A stretch of 64,000 nucleotides of DNA, from assembly GCA_016700115.1 (NCBI GenBank), contig CP064999.1, forward strand, positions 3,906,001 through 3,970,000, written 5' to 3'. Origin of the DNA: Sphingobacteriales bacterium. GTDB lineage: Bacteria > Bacteroidota > Bacteroidia > Chitinophagales > UBA2359. The position numbers and the translations under genes are program-made. Within the stretch, counting starts at the first letter, position 1; every line of letters begins with the position of its first letter. The notes under the pieces were generated by a model that saw only the letters and a list, made by a program, of their open reading frames with translations, searched no databases and had not been told where the DNA came from. This document shows positions 55,901-63,710 of the stretch, one piece after another.

Positions 55901-56585
55901 ATGGGTTTACTACAAAAACGACCCGCCTCCCATCTCTTTGGGGCTTGTCACAGTCGCAATCCTAGCTTTCTTGGAAATGGGTTTACTACTAAAGCATTTG
56001 ACGGGAACCGCCCCGTCGAAATTGTTGTCGCAATCCTAGCTTTCTTGGAAATGGGTTTACTACGAAAGTTCCGAAATTGTGTATTATAGCAAGGCAATGC
56101 TGTCGCAATCCTAGCTTTCTTGGAAATGGGTTTACTACCAATCTCAACGTATATGCCACATTCCCCCGCAATTGGTCGCAATCCTAGCTTTCTTGGAAAT
56201 GGGTTTACTACCCCAATTATCCCCGTACCGTGATTGTGGGGGTATTACTTGTCGCAATCCTAGCTTTCTTGGAAATGGGTTTACTACGAAATTTCAGGAT
56301 TTTCTACACTTCAAATGTGGCAAGAGTCGCAATCCTAGCTTTCTTGGAAATGGGTTTACTACACAAAGTAACTCGAGTTTACTTAAGTAAGAGTCGCAAT
56401 CGTCGCAATCCTAGCTTTCTTGGAAATGGGTTTACTACTCATTCTAATCTAAACAGACCTTTCACTCAAAAAGAAGTCGCAATCCTAGCTTTCTTGGAAA
56501 TGGGTTTACTACTTAATTGTTTTCAGATGAAACTAATAATAAAGAAAAGTCGCAATCCTAGCTTTCTTGGAAATGGGTTTACTAC
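43932..56585 (-). CRISPR. CRISPR array, about 171 repeats of 37 bp
   Basis: By hand count there are 171 repeats and 170 spacers averaging 37 nt. On the plus strand the repeat begins GTCGCAATCC and ends GGGTTTACTAC and is nearly invariant. The leftmost copy (43932-43968) differs at positions 2-4, typical of the leader-distal end. Read leftward, a short stem CCAAG-AAAG-CTAGG (one A-A mismatch) lies directly before the last eight bases ATTGCGAC, the layout of a Cas6-type repeat with an 8-nt 5' tag, so transcription is taken as right to left. Tag and stem suggest type I or III; the subtype cannot be set without cas genes, and none is in the window. Flanking genes are housekeeping. The many ORFs across the array are artefacts of a repeat open in most frames. 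Confidence 0.98.
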
Positions 56586-56782
56586 CCGTGCAAAATTATA
56601 TGTGTTTTTAAATTTAATTAGCTTATTTTTAACGCCTTTTCTTATGCCCGCTAAATCAAAGAACTCTTATTCTGCAAATATACCGGTTTTTAGTTAACTT
56701 GTATTTGTTTTATGCTCCTTATGTGGTTAGAAATTTTTTGCCGGTTTATGATTTATCTTATTCTGGTGTGAATATGGCTTAT
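56586..56782 (-). promoter_or_regulatory. Probable CRISPR leader
   Basis: AT-rich 197-bp region between the last repeat and the oligopeptidase stop codon. Read towards the array it has two boxes matching TAnnTTTG: TATATTTG (56682 to 56675, about 90 bp before the first repeat) and TAATTTTG (56598 to 56591, six bases before it). This fits leftward transcription of the array. Neither has a clear TTG at -33. Confidence 0.65.
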
Positions 56783-58813
56783 TTATGATTTGTTCAACAA
56801 ACTCAGGAAGAAAGTATATTCTAATGCAATTTCCCGGTAGCTGTCGTTTCTTCCCGAAGCTCCCTGATGTCCGCTATCGGGATCTACAGAGAGCAACTGC
56901 AGGTTTTTGTCTTTTTTTAATGATCTTAATTTGGCAATGTACTTAACAGCTTCCCAATAGGGGACATTGGTATCGTTCATGGATGATGTAATCAACATAT
57001 TCGGATAATCCCGGGCTTGGAGGTTGTCATAGGGGGAATAGGACAATATGTATTGATAAAATTTTAGTATATTAGGATTGCCCCATTCGTCATATTCTCC
57101 AATTGTAAGAGGGAGGTCTTTGTCGAGCATGGTAGTCAAAACATCGAGAAACGGAACCTGAAGATAGGCGGCCAAACAGATATCGGGCTCCTGATTTATA
57201 ACTGCGGCCATCAACATCCCACCTGCGCTTCCTCCTTCTAAAAACGTCAGATTTGATTGTGTGTATTTGTTTTTGGTTAAAAACCGGGCAACTGCAATCA
57301 GGTCTGAAAATGAATTTTTTTTGTTTAACAGTTTCCCCTGCTCATACCAGTTTCTGCCCATTTCCTCCCCTCCTCTTACATGAGCAATTGCATAAACAAA
57401 TCCTCTGTCTAATATGGGCAGTATTGCCCGTGAAAAAATGGGTTCGCTGATTTCTCCATAGGCACCATAGGCATTTAGTAACAACGGGTTATTTCCATTT
57501 TTTTGAAACAAATCTGATTGATACACCAAAGAAACCGGCACTTTTTTTCGGTCGGATGTGGACACAAAAACGTATTCGGATTTGTAGTTTTCCGGTAAAA
57601 ATTGGGGTAAAATTTGGTCTTGTTTCAATAAAGTTTGCGTTTTTGTTTTCATATTAAAATCAAAAACACAACTTGGGGTGTTCAGAGAAGAATACACATA
57701 TCTTAGGATTTCGGTATCGTAGCAATAGTTATCTCCTATCGTTGCGATATAAGTTGGGTCCGGAAAATTCAGGTAATAATCTTCCCGGTTGTCAAGGGGG
57801 ATGATATGAATTTGTGGAAGTCCGTTTTTTCGTTCTTCCAACACCAGATAGTTTTGAAAAAGATGGAAGTCTTCCAGCAAAGTATCTTTTTTATGAGGGA
57901 TGATTTCTTCCCAAAATTGAATTTCCGGGTTTTGAACCGGTGTTTTTACCAATCTGAAGTTAGGGGCATTGTGATTGGTCAGGATGTAAAAAAAGCCCTG
58001 ATAATGATCGGTATGATATTCCAACTTTCTTTTTCTTTTTTGAAGAAGCAGGGGTTGCGCATCTTTGGTATTCGCATCAAAAAACCAGGTTTCTGAAGCG
58101 TTGTTGCTGTCAGTGTCTATCAGCATAAATACTTTTGACTGTGTTCTGGAGATTGAACAAGCGAATCTTTTGTTTTTTTCGTGAAAAATTAGTTTGTCTT
58201 GTTTTTGCGGTTGTCCTAAAACATGTTGATAAATCTTGTAGGGTCGTTGTGCTTTGTCGTAAACCGAATAATATAGCATGTTGTCGAGGTTCGACCAGCT
58301 AAAAGCACAGATATTGCTCAAAGAATAAGCTAATTTTTTCCCTGTTTTGAGGTTTTTGAAATACAAGGTATAAATCTGATTTCCAAGCGTATCAACAGAA
58401 TAAGCCAATATATTTTCGGCTGCGTTGACTTCAAACATGCCTAAAGAAAAGAATTTTGAACCTTTGGCAAGTTTGTTGACATCCAATAAGATTTCTTCAG
58501 GATTGTCTAAGGTGAGGTGTTTGCGGCAATACACCGGATATTCATGTTGCTCTTCTATACGCGAATAATAAAAATAGTCGTCAAATTTAAAAGGCACTGA
58601 TTCATCCGTTTGCGGAATTCTCGACTTAATTTCTTCAAACAGATTGTTGTATAAATTTTTGTGCTTGTTCAGCCATTTTTGTGTCATTAAGTTTTCGGAA
58701 GCGATATAATCTTCCAGTTCTTCAGAGTCGGGGTTGCGCATCCAATAATAATTGTCTATCCGGGTATGGTTGTGTGCAGTCAGGCTTTCAGGAATTTCGG
58801 GTGGCTTTTTCAA
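56783..58813 (-). CDS. ptrB: Oligopeptidase B (S9 family)
   Basis: 676 aa. Prolyl-oligopeptidase family serine peptidase; oligopeptidase B cleaves short peptides after Arg or Lys in the cytoplasm. An N-terminal beta-propeller (about residues 60-390) covers the C-terminal alpha/beta-hydrolase. Catalytic Ser in FLEGGSAGGMLM, Asp in TSSMNDTNVPYWE and His in DSGHQGASGR are present. The N-terminus (DNYYWMRNPDSEELEDYIASEN) is the usual start, with no signal peptide. The 400-bp region upstream (58814-59220) has no gene; the heptanucleotide run begins after it. Confidence 0.93.
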   Translation of the reverse strand: MKKPPEIPESLTAHNHTRIDNYYWMRNPDSEELEDYIASENLMTQKWLNKHKNLYNNLFEEIKSRIPQTDESVPFKFDDYFYYSRIEEQHEYPVYCRKHLTLDNPEEILLDVNKLAKGSKFFSLGMFEVNAAENILAYSVDTLGNQIYTLYFKNLKTGKKLAYSLSNICAFSWSNLDNMLYYSVYDKAQRPYKIYQHVLGQPQKQDKLIFHEKNKRFACSISRTQSKVFMLIDTDSNNASETWFFDANTKDAQPLLLQKRKRKLEYHTDHYQGFFYILTNHNAPNFRLVKTPVQNPEIQFWEEIIPHKKDTLLEDFHLFQNYLVLEERKNGLPQIHIIPLDNREDYYLNFPDPTYIATIGDNYCYDTEILRYVYSSLNTPSCVFDFNMKTKTQTLLKQDQILPQFLPENYKSEYVFVSTSDRKKVPVSLVYQSDLFQKNGNNPLLLNAYGAYGEISEPIFSRAILPILDRGFVYAIAHVRGGEEMGRNWYEQGKLLNKKNSFSDLIAVARFLTKNKYTQSNLTFLEGGSAGGMLMAAVINQEPDICLAAYLQVPFLDVLTTMLDKDLPLTIGEYDEWGNPNILKFYQYILSYSPYDNLQARDYPNMLITSSMNDTNVPYWEAVKYIAKLRSLKKDKNLQLLSVDPDSGHQGASGRNDSYREIALEYTFFLSLLNKS

Positions 58814-59220
58814 TTTTTTTTTCCGGTTTTTACTTTTTTAAAATAACAACGCAAATCAGATGTTTATTCATCCGTTTAACCTAAATAACGAGAGGTTGTA
58901 ATTAGAATCCTTATTTTATTGGCTTTTTTGGAAGTAATAGGGGCAAATCGGAAGGCGTAAGAGATTAAAACCTTATTGCCTTACTGATGCTTCGCAAAAG
59001 TATGCTTTTTACTCAACCTTACTCACCTCTACGAAACAAACCGAAGTTTTTTAGATTAAGACAAGTCTTATTTCGTAGGGGGGAGTTAAACTTTATGACC
59101 TTAGTAATGACATGAAAACAAGTAGTGCTGCCCACCTTATTAGCTTTTTGAAAAGATTGAAATAATCCAATGAATAAAGTAATAAGGTCTGCATGACTTA
59201 TTCTTGCCCTGTTACTAATA
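58814..59220. other. Non-coding region upstream of ptrB
   Basis: No gene recognised. It contains CTACGAAA (59029-59036) and TTTCGTAG (59071-59078), 8-bp arms 34 nt apart, with the small palindrome TAAGAC-AA-GTCTTA between them. Purpose unknown; it could be a folded transcript segment or the remains of a mobile-element end. Confidence 0.35.
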
Positions 59221-59727
59221 CAATGGACAATGGGCAATAGACAATGGGCAATAGACAATGGGCAATGGGCAATGGGCAATGGGCAATGGGCAATGGGCAA
59301 TGGGCAATGGGCAATGGGCAATGGGCAATGGGCAATGGGCAATGGGCAATGGGCAATGGGCAATGGGCAATGGGCAATGGGCAATGGGCAATGGGCAATG
59401 GGCAATGGGCAATGGGCAATGGGCAATGGGCAATGGGCAATGGGCAATGGGCAATGGGCAATGGGCAATGGGCAATGGGCAATGGACAATGGGCAATGGG
59501 CAATGGGCAATGGGCAATGGGCAATGGGCAATGGGCAATGGGCAATGGGCAATGGGCAATGGGCAATGGGCAATGGGCAATGGGCAATGAGCAATGGGCA
59601 ATGGGCAATGGGCAATGAGCAATGGGCAATGGGCAATGGGCAATGGGCAATGGGCAATGGGCAATGGGCAATGGGCAATGGGCAATGGGCAATAGACAAT
59701 GGGCAATGGGCAATGGGCAAAGACAAT
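59221..59727. repeat. Heptanucleotide tandem repeat (GGGCAAT)n, about 72 units
   Basis: Roughly 507 bp of seven-base units reading TGGGCAA on the plus strand, with rare variants TGGACAA, TAGACAA and TGAGCAA concentrated at both ends; the centre is almost pure. All six reading frames stay open because the unit has no stop in any phase, so the long Met-Gly-Asn-Gly-Gln-Trp-Ala and Ala-His-Cys-Pro-Leu-Pro-Ile frames are not genes. It resembles the heptanucleotide STRR class known from cyanobacteria. It lies between argS (end) and ptrB (start), both leftward. Confidence 0.97.
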
Positions 59728-59794
59728 TGACAACTAACAATTAACCATTGACAATTAACATACGGCTATTCACATTCAACCCTTTCAGGGTTTT

Positions 59795-59858
59795 TAGTTT
59801 TTCACTTTTCACTTTTAGTTTTTCACTTTTCACTTTTAGTTTTTCACTTTTCACTTTT
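59795..59858. repeat. 21-bp T-rich tandem repeat, three units
   Basis: TAGTTTTTCACTTTTCACTTT units start at 59795, 59816 and 59837; the third fades into TTAATT. This is the same 21-bp register as the arrays at 15199 and 61849 but with different sequence. It lies 31 bp downstream of the argS stop codon. Confidence 0.8.
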
Positions 59859-59888
59859 AATTATATCCCGAAGCATTGTGCTAAAAAA

Positions 59889-61661
59889 TTACATTCTTTC
59901 GGGAGCTTTTATTCCGAGCAGGTTTAGGGATTGTTTCAAAATTCGCGCCGTTGATGCCGATAAGGCTACACGGAAGATGTTTGTTTCGTGGCTTTCGTTG
60001 TTCAGGATAGACAGTTCTGCATAGAGTTTGTTATAGGTTTTGGCTAAGGTAAAGGCATAACCTGCAATGATGGAAGGATCTAAGGCTTCGGCCGCTGAAT
60101 TGATGGTTGCGGGGAATTTTGACAGTTCCTGAATCAGGTTTTTTTCCTGATACAACAGTTCGGATACCGGATATTTTTGTTGAAGATGTCCGGCATTGAA
60201 TTTTCGCAAAATTGAACAAATACGGGCATGGGTATATTGAACAAAAGGGCCGGTATGTCCCTGGAAATCTATGGATTCTTTGGGGTTGAACAACAACCGT
60301 TTTTGAGCATTGACCCGCAGCATAAAATATTTCAAAGCACCCAATCCTAAAATTTCGTAGAGTTCTTTGGCTTCGGATTCGCTCATACCTTCCGTTTTAC
60401 CGAGTTCTACGGTATGCTCTTCGGCGGTTTGAATCATTTCGTCAATCAGGTCATCTGCATCCACTACTTTTCCTTCTCTGGATTTCATTTTACCTTCGGG
60501 CAAATCAACCATCCCATAATATAGATGATGGATTTTATCGGAATAGGACATTCCGAGTTTTTTCAGGGTCAGTTTTAGAACTTTAAAATGGTAGATCTGC
60601 TCATCGCCAACCACATAAATCATCTGATCCGGATGGTAATCGTGAAAACGCTGATCTGCCACCCCCATATCCTGCGTAATATAAACTGAGGTTCCGTCAT
60701 TTCTAATCAGGACTTTTTGGTCTAAATTTTCATTTTGCAAATCTACCCAAACCGAACCATCCGGTTGGTTGAAAAAAACTCCGCGATTTAACCCTTCCAA
60801 GACTAAGTTTTTACCCAATTGATAACATTCCGACTCGTAATAGGCTTTTTCATAGCCAACTCCAAGCCTTTGATAGGTTTCTTTAAACCCTTCATAGACC
60901 CAACCATTCATGGTTTTCCATAATTCTATAACTTCGGGTTTTCCTTTTTCCCAATCCCGGTTAAATTGTTCGGTCAACTTATAAATTGCTGTTTGCTTTT
61001 CTGCTTCCCGTTTATCCATCCCTTTTTCTATAAACGGGGCAGCCTGTTCGACCGCAATTTTATTGTACAAAACATAATATTCTCCGACCAGATGATCGCC
61101 TTTTTTACCCGAGCTTTCAGGTGTTTCGTTAGTTCCGGCAGTAACCCATGCTGCCATGGATTTGCTGATATTAATACCTTTGTCGTTATAGATATTTACC
61201 AGATGAACTTCGTGTCCGTTTGCCGAAAGTATGGCGGCAACAGAATGTCCAATCAACATATTTCGGATATGTCCTAAATGAAGTGGTTTGTTGGTGTTTG
61301 GGCCAATGTATTCCAAAACGATTTTTTTTCCGGTAGCAGGTGCCTGACCAAATTGTTCATCGTTCAACAACTGATTAAAAGCACTTATCCAATACTGAGG
61401 GTCTAACGCTATGTTTAAAAAGCCTTTGATGACATTAAATCCAATAATTCCGGGAACATTATTTTGAAGGTATGTTCCTATTTCCTGCCCGGTTTGTTCC
61501 GGGGATTTGCGGGAAACACTTAAAAAGGGATATGTTACAAAGGTATAATCGCCATTATATTCTTTAGGGGTTTCGTTGATGGTGATTTTGTCTGCCGTTG
61601 TTTTTGCGCCATACAACTCGTTTAATGCCGAAGCACAATTTTGATGTAGTTTAATATCCAT
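59889..61661 (-). CDS. argS: Arginyl-tRNA synthetase
   Basis: Class I synthetase charging tRNA-Arg; 590 aa from the ATG at 61661. The N-terminal Add1 domain (about 1-110), HIGH motif as HLGH at 128-131 in PNTNKPLHLGHIRNMLIG, KMSKS equivalent as GKMKSREG, and the C-terminal helical anticodon-binding domain ending in LNLLGIKAPERM are all present. A GTG three codons upstream (61670) would also be in frame, but ATG gives the usual MDIKLHQ start. It has its own -7 box 26 bp upstream. The 21-bp array D lies behind that promoter. Confidence 0.96.
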   Translation of the reverse strand: MDIKLHQNCASALNELYGAKTTADKITINETPKEYNGDYTFVTYPFLSVSRKSPEQTGQEIGTYLQNNVPGIIGFNVIKGFLNIALDPQYWISAFNQLLNDEQFGQAPATGKKIVLEYIGPNTNKPLHLGHIRNMLIGHSVAAILSANGHEVHLVNIYNDKGINISKSMAAWVTAGTNETPESSGKKGDHLVGEYYVLYNKIAVEQAAPFIEKGMDKREAEKQTAIYKLTEQFNRDWEKGKPEVIELWKTMNGWVYEGFKETYQRLGVGYEKAYYESECYQLGKNLVLEGLNRGVFFNQPDGSVWVDLQNENLDQKVLIRNDGTSVYITQDMGVADQRFHDYHPDQMIYVVGDEQIYHFKVLKLTLKKLGMSYSDKIHHLYYGMVDLPEGKMKSREGKVVDADDLIDEMIQTAEEHTVELGKTEGMSESEAKELYEILGLGALKYFMLRVNAQKRLLFNPKESIDFQGHTGPFVQYTHARICSILRKFNAGHLQQKYPVSELLYQEKNLIQELSKFPATINSAAEALDPSIIAGYAFTLAKTYNKLYAELSILNNESHETNIFRVALSASTARILKQSLNLLGIKAPERM

Positions 61662-61686
61662 TTCAAACACTAAGTTATTTAAGTGG

Positions 61687-61694
61687 CAAAGATA
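61687..61694 (-). promoter_or_regulatory. -7 box of argS
   Basis: Read leftward, TATCTTTG followed by C matches TAnnTTTG and is identical to the -7 box of the purine operon. No clear TTG at -33. Confidence 0.5.
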
Positions 61695-61848
61695 ACTTTT
61701 TTAAGTGGCTTTCGGTTGCTTAGGAATAAGCGGGTTTGTTCACCAGGTGTTTATGTTATTTTGGAAATTCCTGTTTTTTACTTCCAAAAACAAACTAAGT
61801 TCCGTTCCAAATTAGTTGAAAAAACGATATTTGAGGTGTCAAACCGGA

Positions 61849-62163
61849 GATACAAGGAAGCATTGCATAGGTGAATTGATACAAAACAGAGGTGCAACAA
61901 GTCATTGCAGGGGTGATTTGAGGCAATGCAGGGGTGCAACAAGTCATTGCAGGGGTGATTTGAAGTAAAGCAAAGGTGCAACGGGTCAATGCAGGGGTGA
62001 TTTGCTACAAAGCAGGTGTGCATTAAGTCATTGCAGAGGTGAATTATAGTAAAGCGGAGATGCAACAAGCCAATGTAGGGGTGATTTGCAGCAAAGCAGG
62101 GATGCAGTAAGTCATTGCAGGGGTGAAATGACGTTATGCAGGGGATAAATGGTTAATTCTGAA
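61849..62163. repeat. 21-bp minisatellite, array D (15 units)
   Basis: Units start at 61849, 61870, 61891 and every 21 bp to 62143 without a slip. They alternate between GGTGATTTG-type and GGTGCAACAAGTCATTGCAG-type units, so the true period is 42 bp, as in array A. On the minus strand the units are seven codons and read as heptads such as HPCNDLL and HLCFVSI in a 96-codon frame (61778-62068); probably not a gene. It lies between the divergent argS and M43-like genes, beside the IS256 insertion. Confidence 0.88.
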
Positions 62164-62313
62164 AACTTTATCAGTTTGAAAGATGTTCACAAATTTTTAC
62201 TTCTGCTCTCAAACATCTAACAATCAGTTATCGGGTTTAATACTAATTTATGGGTATGTTCAAATTTGTGTGTCTATTTGTTAATTAATTTATTAGCTTA
62301 AAGGTTTATTTGT

Positions 62314-62355
62314 TTTCTCTCCCCAAGTTGCCCTAGGGCAACTTGGGGAGAGAAA
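62314..62355. terminator. 42-bp perfect palindrome behind the transposase gene
   Basis: Arms TTTCTCTCCCCAAGTTGCCC and its exact complement meet at a central TA with no loop (centre CCCTAGGG). It lies 5 bp beyond the transposase stop codon, inside the IS. Probable strong terminator or transcription barrier for reading in or out of the element; a cruciform is also possible. Confidence 0.75.
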
Positions 62356-62360
62356 TATTT

Positions 62361-63602
62361 TTATTTCCTATATTTTGTGTACCTTTCTCCATATAGTTCA
62401 ATGAGTTCTTTCTCTATCTGTGACCAGTTTCCAACCCGACTTGACCACGATTTCTTTCTCCGCATCAAACTCATGTATAATTGCTTTATTAGTGCCCTGT
62501 CTGTACACCATGCTCCTTTTGTCTTTGTTACTTTGCGCATCTGACGATGTACGTTCTCCACTGCATTTGTCGTATATATCATCTTTCGCAATCCCGCACC
62601 ATAGCCTAAAAACGCGGTCAATTCTAACCAGTTTTCCCGCCATTTCTTGCCGATAAAGCTATACTTCTTATCCCATTTGTTGCAGAAAAACTCTAAGGCT
62701 AACAATGCTTCCTGTTCCGTTGCCGCTCTATATACTGCCCGCAGGTCTTGTACAACCTGTTGACGGTCTTTATCGCTCACCCCTATCAGACTTGTCCGTA
62801 TCATGTGTACAATACAGCGCTGCACCACAGCATTGGGGAATACCCGCTGCAAGCCCTCCACAAGACCCGTCAAACCATCAACAGAAATAAAGAAAACATC
62901 CTCCACCCCTCGACGCTTCAGATCCTCTGCATACAACACCCACTGCCTCGCACTTTCTGTCGCTCCAACATTATACGACAATATATCCCGGTTACCTTCT
63001 ACATCCACTCCGTATATCGTGTAAACCGCTTTCGTCATTACCTGACCTTCTTCCCGAACCTTGTAGTGTACCGCATCTAAGTACAGTAACACATATACGC
63101 TTTCCAACGGACGCGTCTGCCACTTTTGTACCTCTTCCCATACCCGGTTCGTCACTGCACTTATTGCGCCACTACTCATCCGAACTCCGTACATCCGTGA
63201 TAAATGCAAACTAATGTCTTCTACACTATTGCCCATCGAATACAACTCCATTATCTGAGCCTCAAAACCATCCCCAACCTCTCTTTCATATTTCCCAACT
63301 GTTACCGGGCTATAATCTCCACGCCTGTCCCGACTCGTCTCTATCTCTACCTCTCCCAGCTGTGTCCTTACTCGCTTCGTCCGACCTCGACCATTCCGCT
63401 TATTCTCTATCCCAGCCATCTTCTGCTCTGACAAATGATAGTCCATCTCTCCCTCCAACGATGCCTCTATCAGGTGTTTGATCAACCGCTTTAATATACC
63501 TTCACTTCCTAACAAAGGCTTTCCTGATTGTAATCCAAGTATCGCCTCTTTTTCAAATGACTTAATATCAAAGCTCTCTTTGCATTCTTCTAACTTTTCC
63601 AT
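62361..63602 (-). CDS. IS256-family transposase
   Basis: 413 aa, usual length for the family (mutator-like DDE transposase). Catalytic residues: first Asp in YVLLYLDAVHYKVRE, second Asp in FISVDGLTGL with the following VVQRCIVHMIRTS helix, and Glu in YTTNAVENVHRQMRK. The N-terminal part has the helix-turn-helix-like ALEASLEG region and RGDYSPVTVGKYER stretch. The reading frame is intact, without frameshift, so the element may be active. ATG 63602 lies 24 bp inside the right inverted repeat. Confidence 0.96.
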   Translation of the reverse strand: MEKLEECKESFDIKSFEKEAILGLQSGKPLLGSEGILKRLIKHLIEASLEGEMDYHLSEQKMAGIENKRNGRGRTKRVRTQLGEVEIETSRDRRGDYSPVTVGKYEREVGDGFEAQIMELYSMGNSVEDISLHLSRMYGVRMSSGAISAVTNRVWEEVQKWQTRPLESVYVLLYLDAVHYKVREEGQVMTKAVYTIYGVDVEGNRDILSYNVGATESARQWVLYAEDLKRRGVEDVFFISVDGLTGLVEGLQRVFPNAVVQRCIVHMIRTSLIGVSDKDRQQVVQDLRAVYRAATEQEALLALEFFCNKWDKKYSFIGKKWRENWLELTAFLGYGAGLRKMIYTTNAVENVHRQMRKVTKTKGAWCTDRALIKQLYMSLMRRKKSWSSRVGNWSQIEKELIELYGERYTKYRK

Positions 63603-63671
63603 CTCTTTCTATTTTAATTTTGTTCTAGACACACAAATTTAAACACTCTCCTATTTATCGTAAATTTTGTT

Positions 63672-63680
63672 TAATTTTGC
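63672..63680 (+). promoter_or_regulatory. -7 box of the M43-like gene
   Basis: TAATTTTGC matches TAnnTTTG, 31 bp before ATG 63711. A -33 element 19 nt upstream would fall in the IS256 right end (63646-63653), where no TTG is present, so the insertion may have replaced the original -33 site. Confidence 0.4.
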
Positions 63681-63710
63681 ATCTTCATTAAAACCACATC
63701 ACGTTCATTC

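Larger units (their letters stand above)
62252..63650 (-). mobile_element. IS256-family insertion sequence
   Basis: About 1.4 kb, complete. Terminal inverted repeats of 25 bp, 62252-62276 and 63626-63650, match at 21 positions; the shared core is AAATTTGTGTGTCTA. It contains one transposase gene filling most of its length. IS256 elements make 8-9-bp target duplications; here the flanks TAATTTAT (left) and CTATTTAT (right) share only six of eight bases, so the duplication is imperfect or my boundaries are off by a base or two. It sits 60 bp upstream of the M43-like gene. Confidence 0.88.

Noticed and set aside
44056..56697. Dozens of ORFs of 60-155 codons across the CRISPR array (peptides with NPSFLGNGF, AILAFLEMG or PFPRKLGL)
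   Set aside because: They are translations of the repeat, which is free of stops in most frames; each is just repeat plus random spacer.
59019..59740. ORFs of 110-235 codons reading (AHCPLPI)n or (MGNGQWA)n on both strands
   Set aside because: Produced by the heptanucleotide run, open in all six frames; no start context or non-repeat domain.
61778..62068. Minus-strand 96-codon frame of H-x-C heptads
   Set aside because: Same reason as array A; low support for translation.
62361..63602. Transposase as a sign of a larger composite transposon or defence island
   Set aside because: Only one IS copy is present and both flanks are ordinary; no second copy or cargo is seen.
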